Source: Cyanobium sp. E1_MAG_00006
GTDB lineage: Bacteria; Cyanobacteriota; Cyanobacteriia; PCC-6307; Cyanobiaceae
Direction: 5' to 3'
Length of the DNA stretch: 64,000 nucleotides
Assembly: GCA_027488975.1 (NCBI GenBank)
Contig: JAIYAQ010000013.1
Span: 93,398-157,397, forward strand
This document shows positions 8,434 through 17,161 of the stretch, one piece after another (position 1 is the stretch's first letter; each line of letters begins with the position of its first letter). A program made the translations under genes and the position numbers. The notes below the pieces were generated by a model, which ran no database searches, was not told the DNA's origin, and saw nothing but the letters and a program-made list of their open reading frames with translations.

Positions 8434-9901
8434 CACCATCGCTGATCTGGGCACGCCACGAGCCTGGCCCAGCGGCCGTCGCCGACGCCAGCTCCCTGTA
8501 GGGCCGCAGCTGCGCCCCGCGGTAGTAATGGCTGAGGATCGCATCGAAACTGTCGCCGCGGCGGGCCATCGCCAGGGCCCCCCACTGGCTCATGCCGATG
8601 CCATGGCCGAAGCCGCGGCCCACGGCAACCCACTGGGGCAGCAGCAGCGGAACCGGCGCAGCACCGGGATCGGCACTGAAGGCCGCCGCCGGAAGACTGA
8701 AGGCCGGAAGCGGCGGAGGCGGAGCCGGCGGCAGGGCTCCGCTGTTGATGCCTGCTGCCGCCTCGGGCACCTCCAGCTCGAAGCGCACCCAGGTGCTTCT
8801 GAGCCCCAGGCGGCTGCGCAGAGCAGCGCCGCTGAGCAGCAGCTGGCCGGCGGGACCGACCACCCGCGCCTGGCGCACCCGCCCGGTGCTGGTGGTGGCA
8901 ACCACCTCGATGCTGCGCACACCGCCGATCTCCGCAAAGGCCTTGGCCAGCAGATCGGGGGCGAGAGGCTGACGCCACTGGCGCACCGGCGAGTCCTGAT
9001 CGAAGTCGGGCACGCTCACCAGATAGGGGAGCTGCTGGGGCCAGAGCTCACCGCTGCTCTCGGTGCTGCCGCCGCTGCTGCTGTGGAACACGGCGTTGAT
9101 CAGTCCCTGGCCATAGGTGAGCACCAGCCCGCGGGTGGCGGCCACGGCTTCACGGGTGGAGGGGGTCTCGGCCTCGACGCCGCGATACACCTGGCTGGCC
9201 ACGGTGGCCTTCAGATCAAAGCCAGCCTCCGGCCGGCGGCCCTTGAGGGCGTAGGTACGGGCAGCCACCGCCTGGGCGCGCAGGGCCTGCTGCGGCCAGC
9301 TGGCGGGCATCTCGCTGCCCACCACGCTGGGCAGATAAGTCTCCAGGGGCACGTGGTTGATCACCTGCAGACCGGAGCCAGCGGGAATCACCTGCAGCCG
9401 GCCGCGGTAGCGGCGCTGCTGCAGCACAAGCACCCCATCGGCACTGGTGGAGGCGGCTATCGGTTCGAGCCACAGTTCAGTGGCCGCCAGCAGCGGTTGC
9501 GCCTCTGCTGAGCCAGCTCCGGGGGGTACAGGCCCAGCGGCGAGAGCTCTAGCGGCGACAGCCCCGGCAGCTGCGGCGGACGCTCCCATCGCCGAGACCT
9601 CGGCCTGCCCGGGCACGGGCCGCAGTTCCAGCCAGCCAGCCCGCAAGCGCAGCTGCAGTGGCTGGGCCCCTGCCAGTTCGAGCAAGGGGCGACCCTGCCG
9701 ATCGCGCAGGCGTAATCCAGCCGCAGTGGGTGCAGCCACCGTGGCGGACGGGCCCTCCACCAGCAGCACCCGCAGCTGAGGCTCCCGGGCCGTCTCCTGA
9801 CGGTTCGCCTGGGCGGCCGCCGGCTGCGGCCGCAGCAGCGGAGCCGAACCCAGCAGCAGCAGGGCCAGCGGCAGGGAAACGCCGCGCCAGAACCGTGCCA
9901 T
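8393..9901 (-). CDS. Secreted SpoIID/LytB-domain protein (amidase enhancer-like)
   Basis: The 502-residue product (ATG at 9901) has a clear signal peptide with an Arg-containing n-region, a leucine-rich core LPLALLLLG and an AAAQA cleavage region near residue 34. The body contains the SpoIID domain: [48 protein letters not shown] and the late [15 protein letters not shown] motif. In Bacillus, SpoIID is a lytic transglycosylase acting on denuded glycan strands; in cyanobacteria such proteins are thought to act in the periplasm on peptidoglycan (inference). It has a Pro/Ala-rich insert before the last motif. It is upstream of the nagB-like gene with overlapping ends. Confidence 0.88.
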   Translation of the reverse strand: MARFWRGVSLPLALLLLGSAPLLRPQPAAAQANRQETAREPQLRVLLVEGPSATVAAPTAAGLRLRDRQGRPLLELAGAQPLQLRLRAGWLELRPVPGQAEVSAMGASAAAAGAVAARALAAGPVPPGAGSAEAQPLLAATELWLEPIAASTSADGVLVLQQRRYRGRLQVIPAGSGLQVINHVPLETYLPSVVGSEMPASWPQQALRAQAVAARTYALKGRRPEAGFDLKATVASQVYRGVEAETPSTREAVAATRGLVLTYGQGLINAVFHSSSGGSTESSGELWPQQLPYLVSVPDFDQDSPVRQWRQPLAPDLLAKAFAEIGGVRSIEVVATTSTGRVRQARVVGPAGQLLLSGAALRSRLGLRSTWVRFELEVPEAAAGINSGALPPAPPPPLPAFSLPAAAFSADPGAAPVPLLLPQWVAVGRGFGHGIGMSQWGALAMARRGDSFDAILSHYYRGAQLRPYRELASATAAGPGSWRAQISDGDAKVVAVGPRSRP

Positions 9902-10002
9902 CGATCGCCGCTCCACTGGCAGGCCATTGTGACGAGGCGGCCGCAATGGCGCCAGCCCCGGCGTGGGAGCATGCCAGCAGAGACACCGGGGAGCAGCCGG
10001 CC

Positions 10003-10953
10003 GTGCAGGTCACCTTCCTCGGCACCAGCTCAGGGGTTCCCACCCGAGCACGCAACGTGTCAGCCGTGGCCTTGCGCCTGCCACAGCGCTCGGAGCTATG
10101 GCTGTTCGACTGCGGCGAGGGCACCCAGCACCAGTTCCTGCGCAGCGACCTGCGGGTGAGCCAGCTTCGCCGCATCTTCGTGACCCACATGCACGGGGAT
10201 CACGTGTTCGGGCTGCCCGGCCTGCTGGCCAGCCTGGGGCTAGCGGGCACCTGCAGCGGCATCGACCTCTACGGCCCCGATCCGCTGCGCGACTACCTCG
10301 AGGGCGTGCTGCGCACCTCGTCCACCCGCATTGGCTACCCCCTGCGCAGTCATCGGGTGAAAGAGGCCGCCAGCAGCGGCTCCCTGCTGCTCGACGACGG
10401 TGACATCAGCGTGCGCTGCACCCCACTCACCCACCGGGTGCCGGCCTACGCCTACCGGGTGGATCAGAAGCCGCGTCCCGGCCGTTTCGATGTGGAGAAG
10501 GCCCGGGCCCTGGGCATCCCACCGGGGCCGATCTACGCCGAACTCAAGGCAGGCCGCAGCGTGAGCCTCGACGACGGACGCATCATCAATGGCGCCAGCC
10601 TGTGCGGCCCAGAGCGGCCTGGCTGCAGCCTCGTTTACTGCACCGACACGGTGTTTTCTGAGGCGGCGGTGGAACTGGCGACAGGGGCCGACCTGCTGAT
10701 CCACGAGAGCACGTTCGCCCACGCCGAAGCGGAGATGGCTGTCGCCCGCCAGCACTCCACCAGCACCATGGCCGCCCAGACGGCCCTGGCCGCCGGCGTG
10801 AAGCAACTGATGCTCACCCACCTCAGCCCGCGCTACATGCCCGGCAACCCGGTGACACCGGACGATCTGCTGGCGGAGGCGCGCGCGATCTTCCCGGCCA
10901 CCGAGCTCGCTCGTGACTTTCTGAGCGTGGAACTCAGCGCCGCGGAGGCCTGA
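10003..10953 (+). CDS. rnz: Ribonuclease Z (tRNA 3'-processing endonuclease)
   Basis: RNase Z cleaves tRNA precursors after the discriminator base, which is needed here because the tRNA gene in this window does not encode CCA. The 316-residue product starts with the family strand [14 protein letters not shown] and has the zinc metallo-beta-lactamase motif [13 protein letters not shown], the later YCTDTVFSE strand, the HESTF motif, and [11 protein letters not shown] with LTHLSPRY near the end. I chose the GTG at 10003, preceded by GGGGAG, because it gives the family N-terminus; an ATG at 9946 would add 19 residues. Confidence 0.94.
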   Translation: MQVTFLGTSSGVPTRARNVSAVALRLPQRSELWLFDCGEGTQHQFLRSDLRVSQLRRIFVTHMHGDHVFGLPGLLASLGLAGTCSGIDLYGPDPLRDYLEGVLRTSSTRIGYPLRSHRVKEAASSGSLLLDDGDISVRCTPLTHRVPAYAYRVDQKPRPGRFDVEKARALGIPPGPIYAELKAGRSVSLDDGRIINGASLCGPERPGCSLVYCTDTVFSEAAVELATGADLLIHESTFAHAEAEMAVARQHSTSTMAAQTALAAGVKQLMLTHLSPRYMPGNPVTPDDLLAEARAIFPATELARDFLSVELSAAEA

Positions 10954-11070
10954 GGCACGGCAGCGCTGCAACAGTGTGTGAGTGCCTGGAGCGCGGCCAA
11001 CCGGCAGGCCCGCCGGCCGTGATACAAGGGCTCTGGCGCGGTTCCGACCGCCACGTTGCCGGCTTTTTCG

Positions 11071-11580
11071 ATGGCCTCTCTCTTCTCCTCTGCCTTCCGG
11101 ACCCTGGCCCGGCTGCTGGTTCTGCCCCTGGCGCTGCTGGTGGGCCTTGCCGGCCCCGCCCAGGCTGCCCAGTGGACCGCTGATCAGCTCACCGTTCCCG
11201 CCACCGCTGACGGCAGCACCGTGAGCTTCAGCGAACAGGAGATCAAATCGGGCCGCAAGATCTTCAACAGCAGCTGCGGCGAGTGCCACGCCGGCGGCAT
11301 CACCAAAACCAACCAGAACGTAGGGCTCGACCCCGAGACCCTCGCCCTGGCCACCCCGGCGCGCGACAACGTCGATGCCCTGGTGGATTACATGAAGGAC
11401 CCCACCAGCTACGACGGCGAATACAGCATCGCCGACGTGCACCCGAGCATCCGCAGCAGCGACGTGTTCGTGAAGATGCGCGATCTCAGCGACGAGGACC
11501 TGCGCCTGATGGCCGGCTTCATCCTTGTGGCTCCCAAGGTGCAGGGCCTGCAGTGGGGCGGCGGCAAGATCTACTTCTGA
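11071..11580 (+). CDS. psbV: Photosystem II cytochrome c550 (PsbV)
   Basis: PsbV is an extrinsic lumenal heme protein that stabilises the oxygen-evolving Mn4CaO5 cluster in cyanobacteria. The 169-residue precursor has a Sec signal peptide with hydrophobic core LLVLPLALLVGLAG and a cleavage site near AQA-AQW (about residue 32). The heme c motif CGECH is at 69-73, and His124 in DVHPSI fits the second axial ligand. The end GLQWGGGKIYF is typical of PsbV. The ATG at 11071 is the start that places the signal peptide correctly. The gene is followed by an intrinsic terminator and appears monocistronic. Confidence 0.97.
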   Translation: MASLFSSAFRTLARLLVLPLALLVGLAGPAQAAQWTADQLTVPATADGSTVSFSEQEIKSGRKIFNSSCGECHAGGITKTNQNVGLDPETLALATPARDNVDALVDYMKDPTSYDGEYSIADVHPSIRSSDVFVKMRDLSDEDLRLMAGFILVAPKVQGLQWGGGKIYF

Positions 11581-11640
11581 TCCAGGTCCTCAGTCCCAGC
11601 AGGCTTCCCGCTCGCCCAGGCGAACAGAGTTCCTGCGATG

Positions 11641-11662
11641 CCCCGCCCAGGCGGGGTTTTTT
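11641..11662 (+). terminator. Intrinsic terminator of psbV
   Basis: CCCCGC and GCGGGG pair around a 4-nt loop and are followed by TTTTTT, 60 bp after the psbV stop. Confidence 0.9.
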
Positions 11663-11737
11663 CATGGCTTAAGGTCCCTCCAGGCCTGGACTGACGCTGA
11701 GACTTGTGGCGGTGAGGGAGCTGGGGCCGGAAGGTTC

Positions 11738-12151
11738 TCAGGGCGGCGGCGCCACGTTCGCCGGATCAAGGGAGCCGGGCTGCTTGCTGTACCACCATTC
11801 CTGCAACGAAGCACTCAGCCGCAGGGGGAACAGGGTGAGCACTGTGGTGGTGGGGCGGGAGCCGGGCTGGAGCAGCTCCACCGCGTAGGAGGGACAGCGA
11901 CGGGAAGCAAGATCGGCAACGAAGCGACGCCCCACCCGCCGCCAGCTGGGCTCCTTGCTGCGCCAGGCCAGTCGGCAACAGGGCCAGGGCAGCTCCTCGC
12001 GGTCGAACAGGCGGCAGCAGGGGCCGAGCACACGGAAGCTGTACTGGCCGCCGGGGCTGGTGTGCTCGCTGCCGGCGGCATACAGCCCAGTGACCTGCGA
12101 CGACTGGGGCGACGGGGGAGGTGGCGACGTGACTGGGGCGACAGCGGTCAC
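11738..12151 (-). CDS. Conserved-looking hypothetical protein, Cys/Trp-rich
   Basis: I do not recognise a named family. The frame is open from a GTG at 12181, but that codon lies inside the petF terminator hairpin, so a start at the GTG at 12151 (137 residues) is more likely. The N-terminal section is a short hydrophobic run followed by a Pro/Ser spacer, which could be a weak signal peptide or lipoprotein-like leader. The body has paired cysteines and tryptophans (LGPCCRLF, WPCCRLAWR, CPSYAVELL, LQEWWYS) and looks like real protein rather than an antisense frame, since the overlapping frames read as repetitive Arg/Ala-rich sequence. It lies between the convergent psbV and the upstream petF. 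Function unknown. Confidence 0.55.
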   Translation of the reverse strand: MTAVAPVTSPPPPSPQSSQVTGLYAAGSEHTSPGGQYSFRVLGPCCRLFDREELPWPCCRLAWRSKEPSWRRVGRRFVADLASRRCPSYAVELLQPGSRPTTTVLTLFPLRLSASLQEWWYSKQPGSLDPANVAPPP

Positions 12152-12170
12152 AGCGACGGGACAACCTGAC

Positions 12171-12194
12171 AAAAAAGCCACCCCGAAGGGTGGC
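12171..12194 (-). terminator. Intrinsic terminator of petF
   Basis: Read on the minus strand, GCCACCC-TTCG-GGGTGGC forms a perfect 7-bp stem closed by a stable UUCG tetraloop, followed by six T residues. It is 78 bp downstream of the petF stop. Confidence 0.94.
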
Positions 12195-12272
12195 AGAAAT
12201 GGCTGCGGAGGGCCAAGAGGGACATCCGCCTGCCGGAGTGGTGTTGGCGGCGTGCAGGACGCCGCCAGGGGC

Positions 12273-12572
12273 TCAGTAGAGCTCCTCTTCGGCGTGGGTC
12301 TTGATGGTGCAGTCGCTGGTGGGGTAGGCCACGCAGGTGAGCACGAAGCCGGCTTCGATCTGGTCGTCGTCCAGGAAGCTCTGGTCGGACTGGTCGACGG
12401 TGCCAGCGGTCAGCTTGCCGGCGCAGGTGCTGCAGGCACCGGCACGGCAGGAGTAGGGGAGGTCGATGCCCTGCTCTTCAGCGGCGTCGAGGATGTACTG
12501 ATCGTCGGGAACCTCGATGGTCTTGTTGAGGCCCTCTGCCTCGCCGATGAGGGTGACCTTGTAGGAAGCCAT
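12273..12572 (-). CDS. petF: Plant-type [2Fe-2S] ferredoxin I
   Basis: The 99-residue acidic protein is the soluble electron carrier from photosystem I to FNR, ferredoxin-thioredoxin reductase and other acceptors. The cluster ligands are Cys42, Cys47, Cys50 and Cys80 (motif [10 protein letters not shown] plus the later LTCVAYP). The C-terminal HAEEELY is the standard photosynthetic ferredoxin ending. It is monocistronic, with its own UUCG terminator, as expected for an abundant photosynthetic mRNA. A second, more divergent ferredoxin is encoded at 52073-52396. Confidence 0.96.
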   Translation of the reverse strand: MASYKVTLIGEAEGLNKTIEVPDDQYILDAAEEQGIDLPYSCRAGACSTCAGKLTAGTVDQSDQSFLDDDQIEAGFVLTCVAYPTSDCTIKTHAEEELY

Positions 12573-12719
12573 GGAAGGGATTGGGGCTCACAGGCTCCTG
12601 GGAAAAATCCCGGGCCCGTAGGACGGTCCCTTCCTACATCCGCCAAGGGGTGATCCTGGGGTTCCGGGCCGTTCTGGCCGCGAAGGCCAATGGGAAACGC
12701 CGGCACAGATCAGCGTGAC

Positions 12720-13685
12720 TTATGCGACATCCGGTGGTGAGCCGCGGCCACGGCGGATCGTCATCAGGCCCCACTGGCTCTGCTTGGCCGTGAGTTCGGC
12801 CAGCCAGCCGTGCTCCGCCAGGGCCACCTGCAGCCGCGGCGCCTGCTCCACCAGTAGACCGCTGAGCAGTCCAAGGCCTTCGGCCGCCAGCACAGTGTGA
12901 AAGGCCGGGCAGAGGGCCTCGATCACCGGCGCCAGAATGTTGCAGAGCAGCAGATCGGCCGGACGCCCCTCCAGCAGCTCAGCCAGCCGCTCCACCGAGC
13001 CCAGATCCACCTGCAACTGAGCACTGAAGCCACTCACCGCTGCGTTGTCGCGGGTGGCGCGCACCGCCAGGGAATCGGTGTCGGCGGCGGCCACGCTGGC
13101 GGCCCCCTGCAGGAGGGCCGCAACGCCGAGGATGCCGCTGCCGCAGCCCAGGTCGGCCACCCGTAAGCCCTTCAGGCCCGCAGAGGTCCCAGGCAACGCC
13201 GACCCAGCGGATGCCGGCCGCTCCGCCAGCTCCTCGATGGCCTCGAGGCAGAGACGGGTGGTGGGGTGGCTGCCGGTGCCGAAGGCGCTGCCAGGGTCCA
13301 TGCGGATCACCAGCCGATCGGCGTGCTCCGGCGGCAGCTCCAGCCAGGCGGGCAGGATCAGCAGCCGGCGGCCCACCGGATCGGCCTGCCAGTGCTGCTT
13401 CCAGCTAAGGCTCCAGTCCTCGTCGTCCTGCTGCTCCCAGACGATCGGCGGCAGACAGAGACCGAAGGTGTCGGCCATGGGGGCCAGAGCCGCCTCCAGC
13501 TGGGCGCGCTCGGCCTCAGGCCAGTCGGCCTCGGGCAGCCAGGCGATCAGCTGACGCTGCTCCGGGGCCTCGGGGCGATGGCGCAGCGCCACCCTGGAGA
13601 TGCCAAGGGTGTTGAGTTTCCAGATCAACGATTCCTCCAGCTCCGGCAAGGAGGGGAGTTCCAGCCGCCACCAGGAGAGGGTCAC
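12720..13685 (-). CDS. prmA: Ribosomal protein L11 methyltransferase
   Basis: PrmA trimethylates lysines and the N-terminus of ribosomal protein L11. The 321-residue product starts with a substrate-binding domain (TLSWWRLELPSLPELEESL) and has the methyltransferase domain with RMDPGSAFGTGSHPTTRLCLE, motif I VADLGCGSGILGVAAL, and the NILAPVI motif. The start is a GTG 11 bp after the serA stop, with no intervening promoter space, so it is likely co-transcribed with serA. The serA stop and prmA start lie in a short local duplication of GAGGGTCACCGG. Confidence 0.93.
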   Translation of the reverse strand: MTLSWWRLELPSLPELEESLIWKLNTLGISRVALRHRPEAPEQRQLIAWLPEADWPEAERAQLEAALAPMADTFGLCLPPIVWEQQDDEDWSLSWKQHWQADPVGRRLLILPAWLELPPEHADRLVIRMDPGSAFGTGSHPTTRLCLEAIEELAERPASAGSALPGTSAGLKGLRVADLGCGSGILGVAALLQGAASVAAADTDSLAVRATRDNAAVSGFSAQLQVDLGSVERLAELLEGRPADLLLCNILAPVIEALCPAFHTVLAAEGLGLLSGLLVEQAPRLQVALAEHGWLAELTAKQSQWGLMTIRRGRGSPPDVA

Positions 13686-13696
13686 CGGGCAGACCC

Positions 13697-15283
13697 TCAG
13701 AGGGTCACCGGGTGGGCGTCCTGGATGCCGTCGATCGCGTGAATCGTGGCCAACAGGCTGGGGGGCAGGGGGTCGTCGAGGCTGAGCACCATCACGGCAT
13801 CGCCGCGAACGATGCGGCGGCCCACCTGCATCGAGGCGATGTTGACGTTGTGCTCGCCGAGCACCGACCCGAGGTGCCCAATGATGCCGGGCATGTCGCG
13901 GTGACGGGTGAACAGCATGTGGCGACTCGGCGCCACGTTCACCGGGAATTCATCGATGGTGGTGATGCGCAGCTCACCGTCGGCGAACACAGCACCGGTC
14001 ACGGTGTGGCTGCCATTGCCGCCCTTGGAGCTGAGTTGCAGCGAACCGCCGGCGAAGTCGCGGGCGGCATCATCCTTCACCTCCAGCACGTGGATGCCTC
14101 GGTCCTTGGCCTCCAGACCGGCGTTCACGTAATTGATCGAATCGCCAAGCGCGGTGGAGAGCAGGCCCTTGAGGGCCGCGATCACAAGCGGCTGGGAGGG
14201 GTGGCTGGCGAACTCGCCCTGCAGGCGCACCTCCAGCTCGCTGATCTGGCCGCCCGCCAGCTGGCTGAGCAGCTGGCCAAGGGTTTCCGCCAGCTGCAGG
14301 TGGGGCTTGAGCTGCTCCATCACCTCGGCGTTGAGGCCGGGGATGTTCACGGCGCTGCGGGCGGGCAGACCAAGCAGCACATCGCGGATCTGCTCGGCCA
14401 CATCGATCGCCACGTTCTCCTGGGCCTCTTCGGTGGAGGCGCCCAGGTGCGGCGTGAGGATCAGCCGCTCGCTGACGCTGCGCAGCGGTGAATCTGCCTC
14501 CAGCGGCTCCTTGGCGAATACGTCCAGGGCGGCGCCGGCGATCACGCCAGTCTCCACGGCCTCAGCGATGGCGGCCTCATCGATGATGCCGCCGCGGGCG
14601 CAGTTCACAATCCGCGCCGTGGGCTTCATCGTGCGCAGCAGCTCGGCGTTCACCAGGTTCTCGGTGTCCGGCGTGCGGGGGAGGTGCAGGCTCACGTAGT
14701 CGGCCTCGGCGAACAGGGCCGGCAGCTGCATCAGCCGCACCTGCATCTGCTGGGCGCGCTCGGCCGAAACGAACGGGTCGTAGGCCATCACGTCCATGCC
14801 CATCGCCTTGGCGACGCGGGCCACGTGGGAGCCGATCTTGCCGAGGCCCACCACACCGAGCTTCTTCTTGTAGAGCTCATTGCCCACGTATTTCTTGCGG
14901 TCCCAGCCGCCCGCCATGGTGCTCACATGGGCGTGGGGCACATGGCGCGACAGCGACAGCATCAGCGCCAGGGCGTGCTCAGCCGCGGCGATGGTGTTGC
15001 CCTCGGGCGAGTTCACGACGATCACGCCGCGCTTGGTGGCCGCCGGCACATCAACGTTGTCGACCCCCACGCCGGCACGACCGATGATGCGCAGCTTGTC
15101 GGCAGCCTCAATGATCTCGGCCGTCACGGTGGTGCCCGAGCGGATCATCAGGGCGTCGTAGTCGCCGATGATCGCCTTGAGCTGCTCGGGCGGCAGGCCC
15201 GTGCGCACATCCACCTGGGCCACCTGCGACAGGATGTCGATCCCTGTCTGATCGATGGGATCGGAAACCAGAACCTTCGTCAT
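13697..15283 (-). CDS. serA: D-3-phosphoglycerate dehydrogenase
   Basis: SerA oxidises 3-phosphoglycerate to 3-phosphohydroxypyruvate, the first step of serine synthesis. The 528-residue product is the long type: a catalytic and NAD-binding domain (GRAGVGVDNVD near residue 90, Rossmann motif GLGKIGSHVARVAKA, catalytic region TPHLGASTEEAQ), an intervening domain, and a C-terminal ACT domain (from about 450, RHRDMPGIIGHLGSVLGEHNVNI arrangement) that may bind serine. It starts ATG TTG-free at 15283 with the family N-terminus TKVLVSDPIDQTGI. prmA follows 11 bp downstream. Confidence 0.96.
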   Translation of the reverse strand: MTKVLVSDPIDQTGIDILSQVAQVDVRTGLPPEQLKAIIGDYDALMIRSGTTVTAEIIEAADKLRIIGRAGVGVDNVDVPAATKRGVIVVNSPEGNTIAAAEHALALMLSLSRHVPHAHVSTMAGGWDRKKYVGNELYKKKLGVVGLGKIGSHVARVAKAMGMDVMAYDPFVSAERAQQMQVRLMQLPALFAEADYVSLHLPRTPDTENLVNAELLRTMKPTARIVNCARGGIIDEAAIAEAVETGVIAGAALDVFAKEPLEADSPLRSVSERLILTPHLGASTEEAQENVAIDVAEQIRDVLLGLPARSAVNIPGLNAEVMEQLKPHLQLAETLGQLLSQLAGGQISELEVRLQGEFASHPSQPLVIAALKGLLSTALGDSINYVNAGLEAKDRGIHVLEVKDDAARDFAGGSLQLSSKGGNGSHTVTGAVFADGELRITTIDEFPVNVAPSRHMLFTRHRDMPGIIGHLGSVLGEHNVNIASMQVGRRIVRGDAVMVLSLDDPLPPSLLATIHAIDGIQDAHPVTL

Positions 15284-15432
15284 GATCCGGCGGGGTGGGG
15301 GCGGCCGGAGGTGAAGTGTAGAGATCGGTGCTCAGCCCCCCATGGGCAGCCGGCCCCGAAGGCCTGACCGGGCTCCCCACCACCAGGGCCGCGCCTGAAC
15401 GTGGAGAATCAGCGCAGCGGTGGGAGCGGCCC

Positions 15433-15936
15433 TTGGGCAGCAGCGTGGTGGTGGTGCTGGCGGAGCGCAAGCGGCTGCGCCAGTTGCAGGAGCAGCTGGC
15501 GGCGATGACACCGCCGCCGCAACGGCTGGTGGCCATCGGAGTGGGCGAGACCGACATCGCCGAAGTTGCGGAGCTCAACCCGGCCCTGGCCCGGCAGCTG
15601 CGCCAGCGCGGCATGGCCCGCTGGCTGCTGCCGTTCGGTTTCTTCGCCGGCCTCACATTCACCTACATCACCGATCTCGACACCTTTGCCTTTGCCGGTG
15701 AGCTGGGGTCCCACCTGATCGGCGCCCTGCTGGGACTGGGCTCCGGCTGGATGGGCAGCTTCGCCGCAGCCGCCAGCGTCACCTCCGAAGCTGACGACCG
15801 TGTGCGCGCCCTGCGCAACCGGCTTGAGGAGGGCAACTGGCTGCTGCTGGTGGAGAGCGCCAACGGCATCGAGATGCCCTGGACGCGGCTGCAGGAGGCG
15901 AAACCCAGAGCCGTGGTGCGCCTGAATGAAAGCTGA
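15433..15936 (+). CDS. Conserved cyanobacterial-type membrane protein, unknown function
   Basis: No named family recognised. The 167-residue product (TTG start at 15433; GTG codons at 15445-15451 are alternatives) begins with a soluble coiled-coil-like section (LAERKRLRQLQEQLAAM) and the segment RLVAIGVGETDIAEV. Two hydrophobic helices follow (LLPFGFFAGLTFTYITDL and SHLIGALLGLGSGWMGSF) and then a soluble tail ending near the PSII S4 protein gene 15 bp downstream. The close spacing suggests co-transcription with that gene. Earlier in-frame starts exist but would add low-complexity sequence. Confidence 0.7.
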   Translation: MGSSVVVVLAERKRLRQLQEQLAAMTPPPQRLVAIGVGETDIAEVAELNPALARQLRQRGMARWLLPFGFFAGLTFTYITDLDTFAFAGELGSHLIGALLGLGSGWMGSFAAAASVTSEADDRVRALRNRLEEGNWLLLVESANGIEMPWTRLQEAKPRAVVRLNES

Positions 15937-15951
15937 GGCGATGGCAAGCCG

Positions 15952-16731
15952 ATGGTGATGCTGCCGCGCGAACAGCTGCTGCAGGGCAGCCGTCGGCCCG
16001 AGGCGCTGCTGCCCCTGATCGCACTGGCCGATCAGGCGCTGCGCACCTGGGAACCGGTGTGGAGCTCGTTCGTGGCAGCCGACCTGCGCGAGGAGCTCGA
16101 GCAGCGGTTGGGCGCCCTGAGTGAGCTGACCGTCAGTTCCGCCGGGGGCTGGCCCGAGGCAGAGCGACGCTGCCTGCTGCTGCGGCGCTTCGACGTCGCC
16201 GACGACAGCCCGGCTCTGGCGGGCCTGATCGTGAGCGGCAATTTTCTGTTCGATCCCGCCGATCCCGACGACATGCGGCGCGGGCTGCTGGCGATCGGCG
16301 CCGAGCCCGGCGATCTGGGGGACATCTGGCTGCGCGGCGACCGGGGCGCCCAGCTAGTCGTGAGCGAAGCCGCCGCCGAGCGGTTGCACGGCCGCACCGC
16401 CCTGGTGCGCACGGTTGAGGTGCAGCTGGAGCGGGCCGCGCTGAGCGCTCTGCAGCTTCCGGCCGCCCGCAGCCCGCGCGAACTGAGCAGTGTGGAGGCC
16501 TCCGTACGGCTCGATGCCGTGGCGTCGGCGGGTTTCGGCCTCTCGCGCAACCGCATGGTCGAGCAGATCCGTGCCGGAGCCGTACGCATCAACTGGCAGC
16601 CGGTGAGCAGCCCCAGCAAGGAACTGGCCTGCGGGGATCGGATCCGCCTCGAGGGAAGGGGCGAACTGGAGATTCTTGAGATCCAGCCCACCAAGCGCGA
16701 CCGCTGGCGCCTGCGCATGATCCGGCGCTGA
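15952..16731 (+). CDS. Photosystem II S4-domain RNA-binding protein
   Basis: The 259-residue protein has an N-terminal YlmH-like region and a C-terminal S4 RNA-binding domain (RLDAVASAGFGLSRNRMVEQIRAG with the following VRINWQP strand, about residues 185-250). This architecture matches the cyanobacterial and plastid family named photosystem II S4 domain protein; an RNA-linked role in PSII biogenesis is family knowledge, not visible here. The ATG at 15952 is 15 bp after the preceding membrane-protein gene. The tRNA-Val gene follows 48 bp downstream. Confidence 0.85.
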   Translation: MVMLPREQLLQGSRRPEALLPLIALADQALRTWEPVWSSFVAADLREELEQRLGALSELTVSSAGGWPEAERRCLLLRRFDVADDSPALAGLIVSGNFLFDPADPDDMRRGLLAIGAEPGDLGDIWLRGDRGAQLVVSEAAAERLHGRTALVRTVEVQLERAALSALQLPAARSPRELSSVEASVRLDAVASAGFGLSRNRMVEQIRAGAVRINWQPVSSPSKELACGDRIRLEGRGELEILEIQPTKRDRWRLRMIRR

Positions 16732-16779
16732 AAGCGGGTGGGGTCGGCTGCTAAATTACCAATGCCGGAAGGCCCCTGA

Positions 16780-16851
16780 GGGCGATTAGCTCAGAGGTAG
16801 AGCACTACCTTGACACGGTAGGAGTCACTGGTTCGATTCCAGTATCGCCCA
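16780..16851 (+). tRNA. tRNA-Val (anticodon GAC)
   Basis: A 72-nt cloverleaf can be folded by eye: acceptor GGGCGAT/ATCGCCC, D arm GCTC/GAGC, anticodon stem CTACC/GGTAG with loop TTGACAC (anticodon GAC), T arm ACTGG/CCAGT with loop TTCGATT, and discriminator A. CCA is not encoded. It decodes GTC and GTT. It lies between the PSII S4 gene and murD. Confidence 0.97.
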
Positions 16852-17161
16852 CTCGCATCGCTGCCAATAAGAATCCTGGCAGCATTGAGAGGCTCTCGAG
16901 ATGAGAGTCTCATTCGACGAGATGCCCAAGAGAAGATCGGTCGTCGCAATCAATTGCAGACCTGATCAATGTCATTTCTGATCAATGCCATTTCTGATTA
17001 ATGCTTTTTTTGAACAATGGCATTGCTGAAAAACGGCTGACCCGAAATGATCGGCAGAGGCAGGTCCGGCAGGAGATCTGCTGGGCAAAGTTTTTGGGCG
17101 CCGCGCAGAATCGTTGCTCGCCGCGCAGAATTCTGATCGCGCCCTCACCGAACTGCAGCGC
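16852..17161. other. Intergenic region with two hairpins and a tandem repeat
   Basis: No gene seen in these 310 bp. Just after the tRNA are two inverted repeats: CTGCCA/TGGCAG (16861-16866 and 16877-16882), and a 9-bp stem with one G-T pair, GAGGCTCTC/GAGAGTCTC (16889-16897 and 16903-16911). Neither has a T tract, but they could act in tRNA transcript 3' processing. A 16-bp tandem repeat follows at 16962-17009. The region is visibly more AT-rich than its surroundings. The murD promoter should also be here. Confidence 0.6.
16962..17009 (+). repeat. Three-copy 16-bp tandem repeat
   Basis: Units at 16962-16977 (CTGATCAATGTCATTT), 16978-16993 (CTGATCAATGCCATTT) and 16994-17009 (CTGATTAATGCTTTTT). 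Copies 1 and 2 differ by one base and copy 3 is decayed. A partial inverted copy (ACAATGGCATTG) follows directly. It is upstream of murD. Confidence 0.85.

Noticed and set aside
13677..13710. Short direct duplication of GAGGGTCACCGG at the prmA/serA junction
   Set aside because: It coincides with the prmA start and serA end and is too short to be a mobile scar; recorded only in the prmA note.
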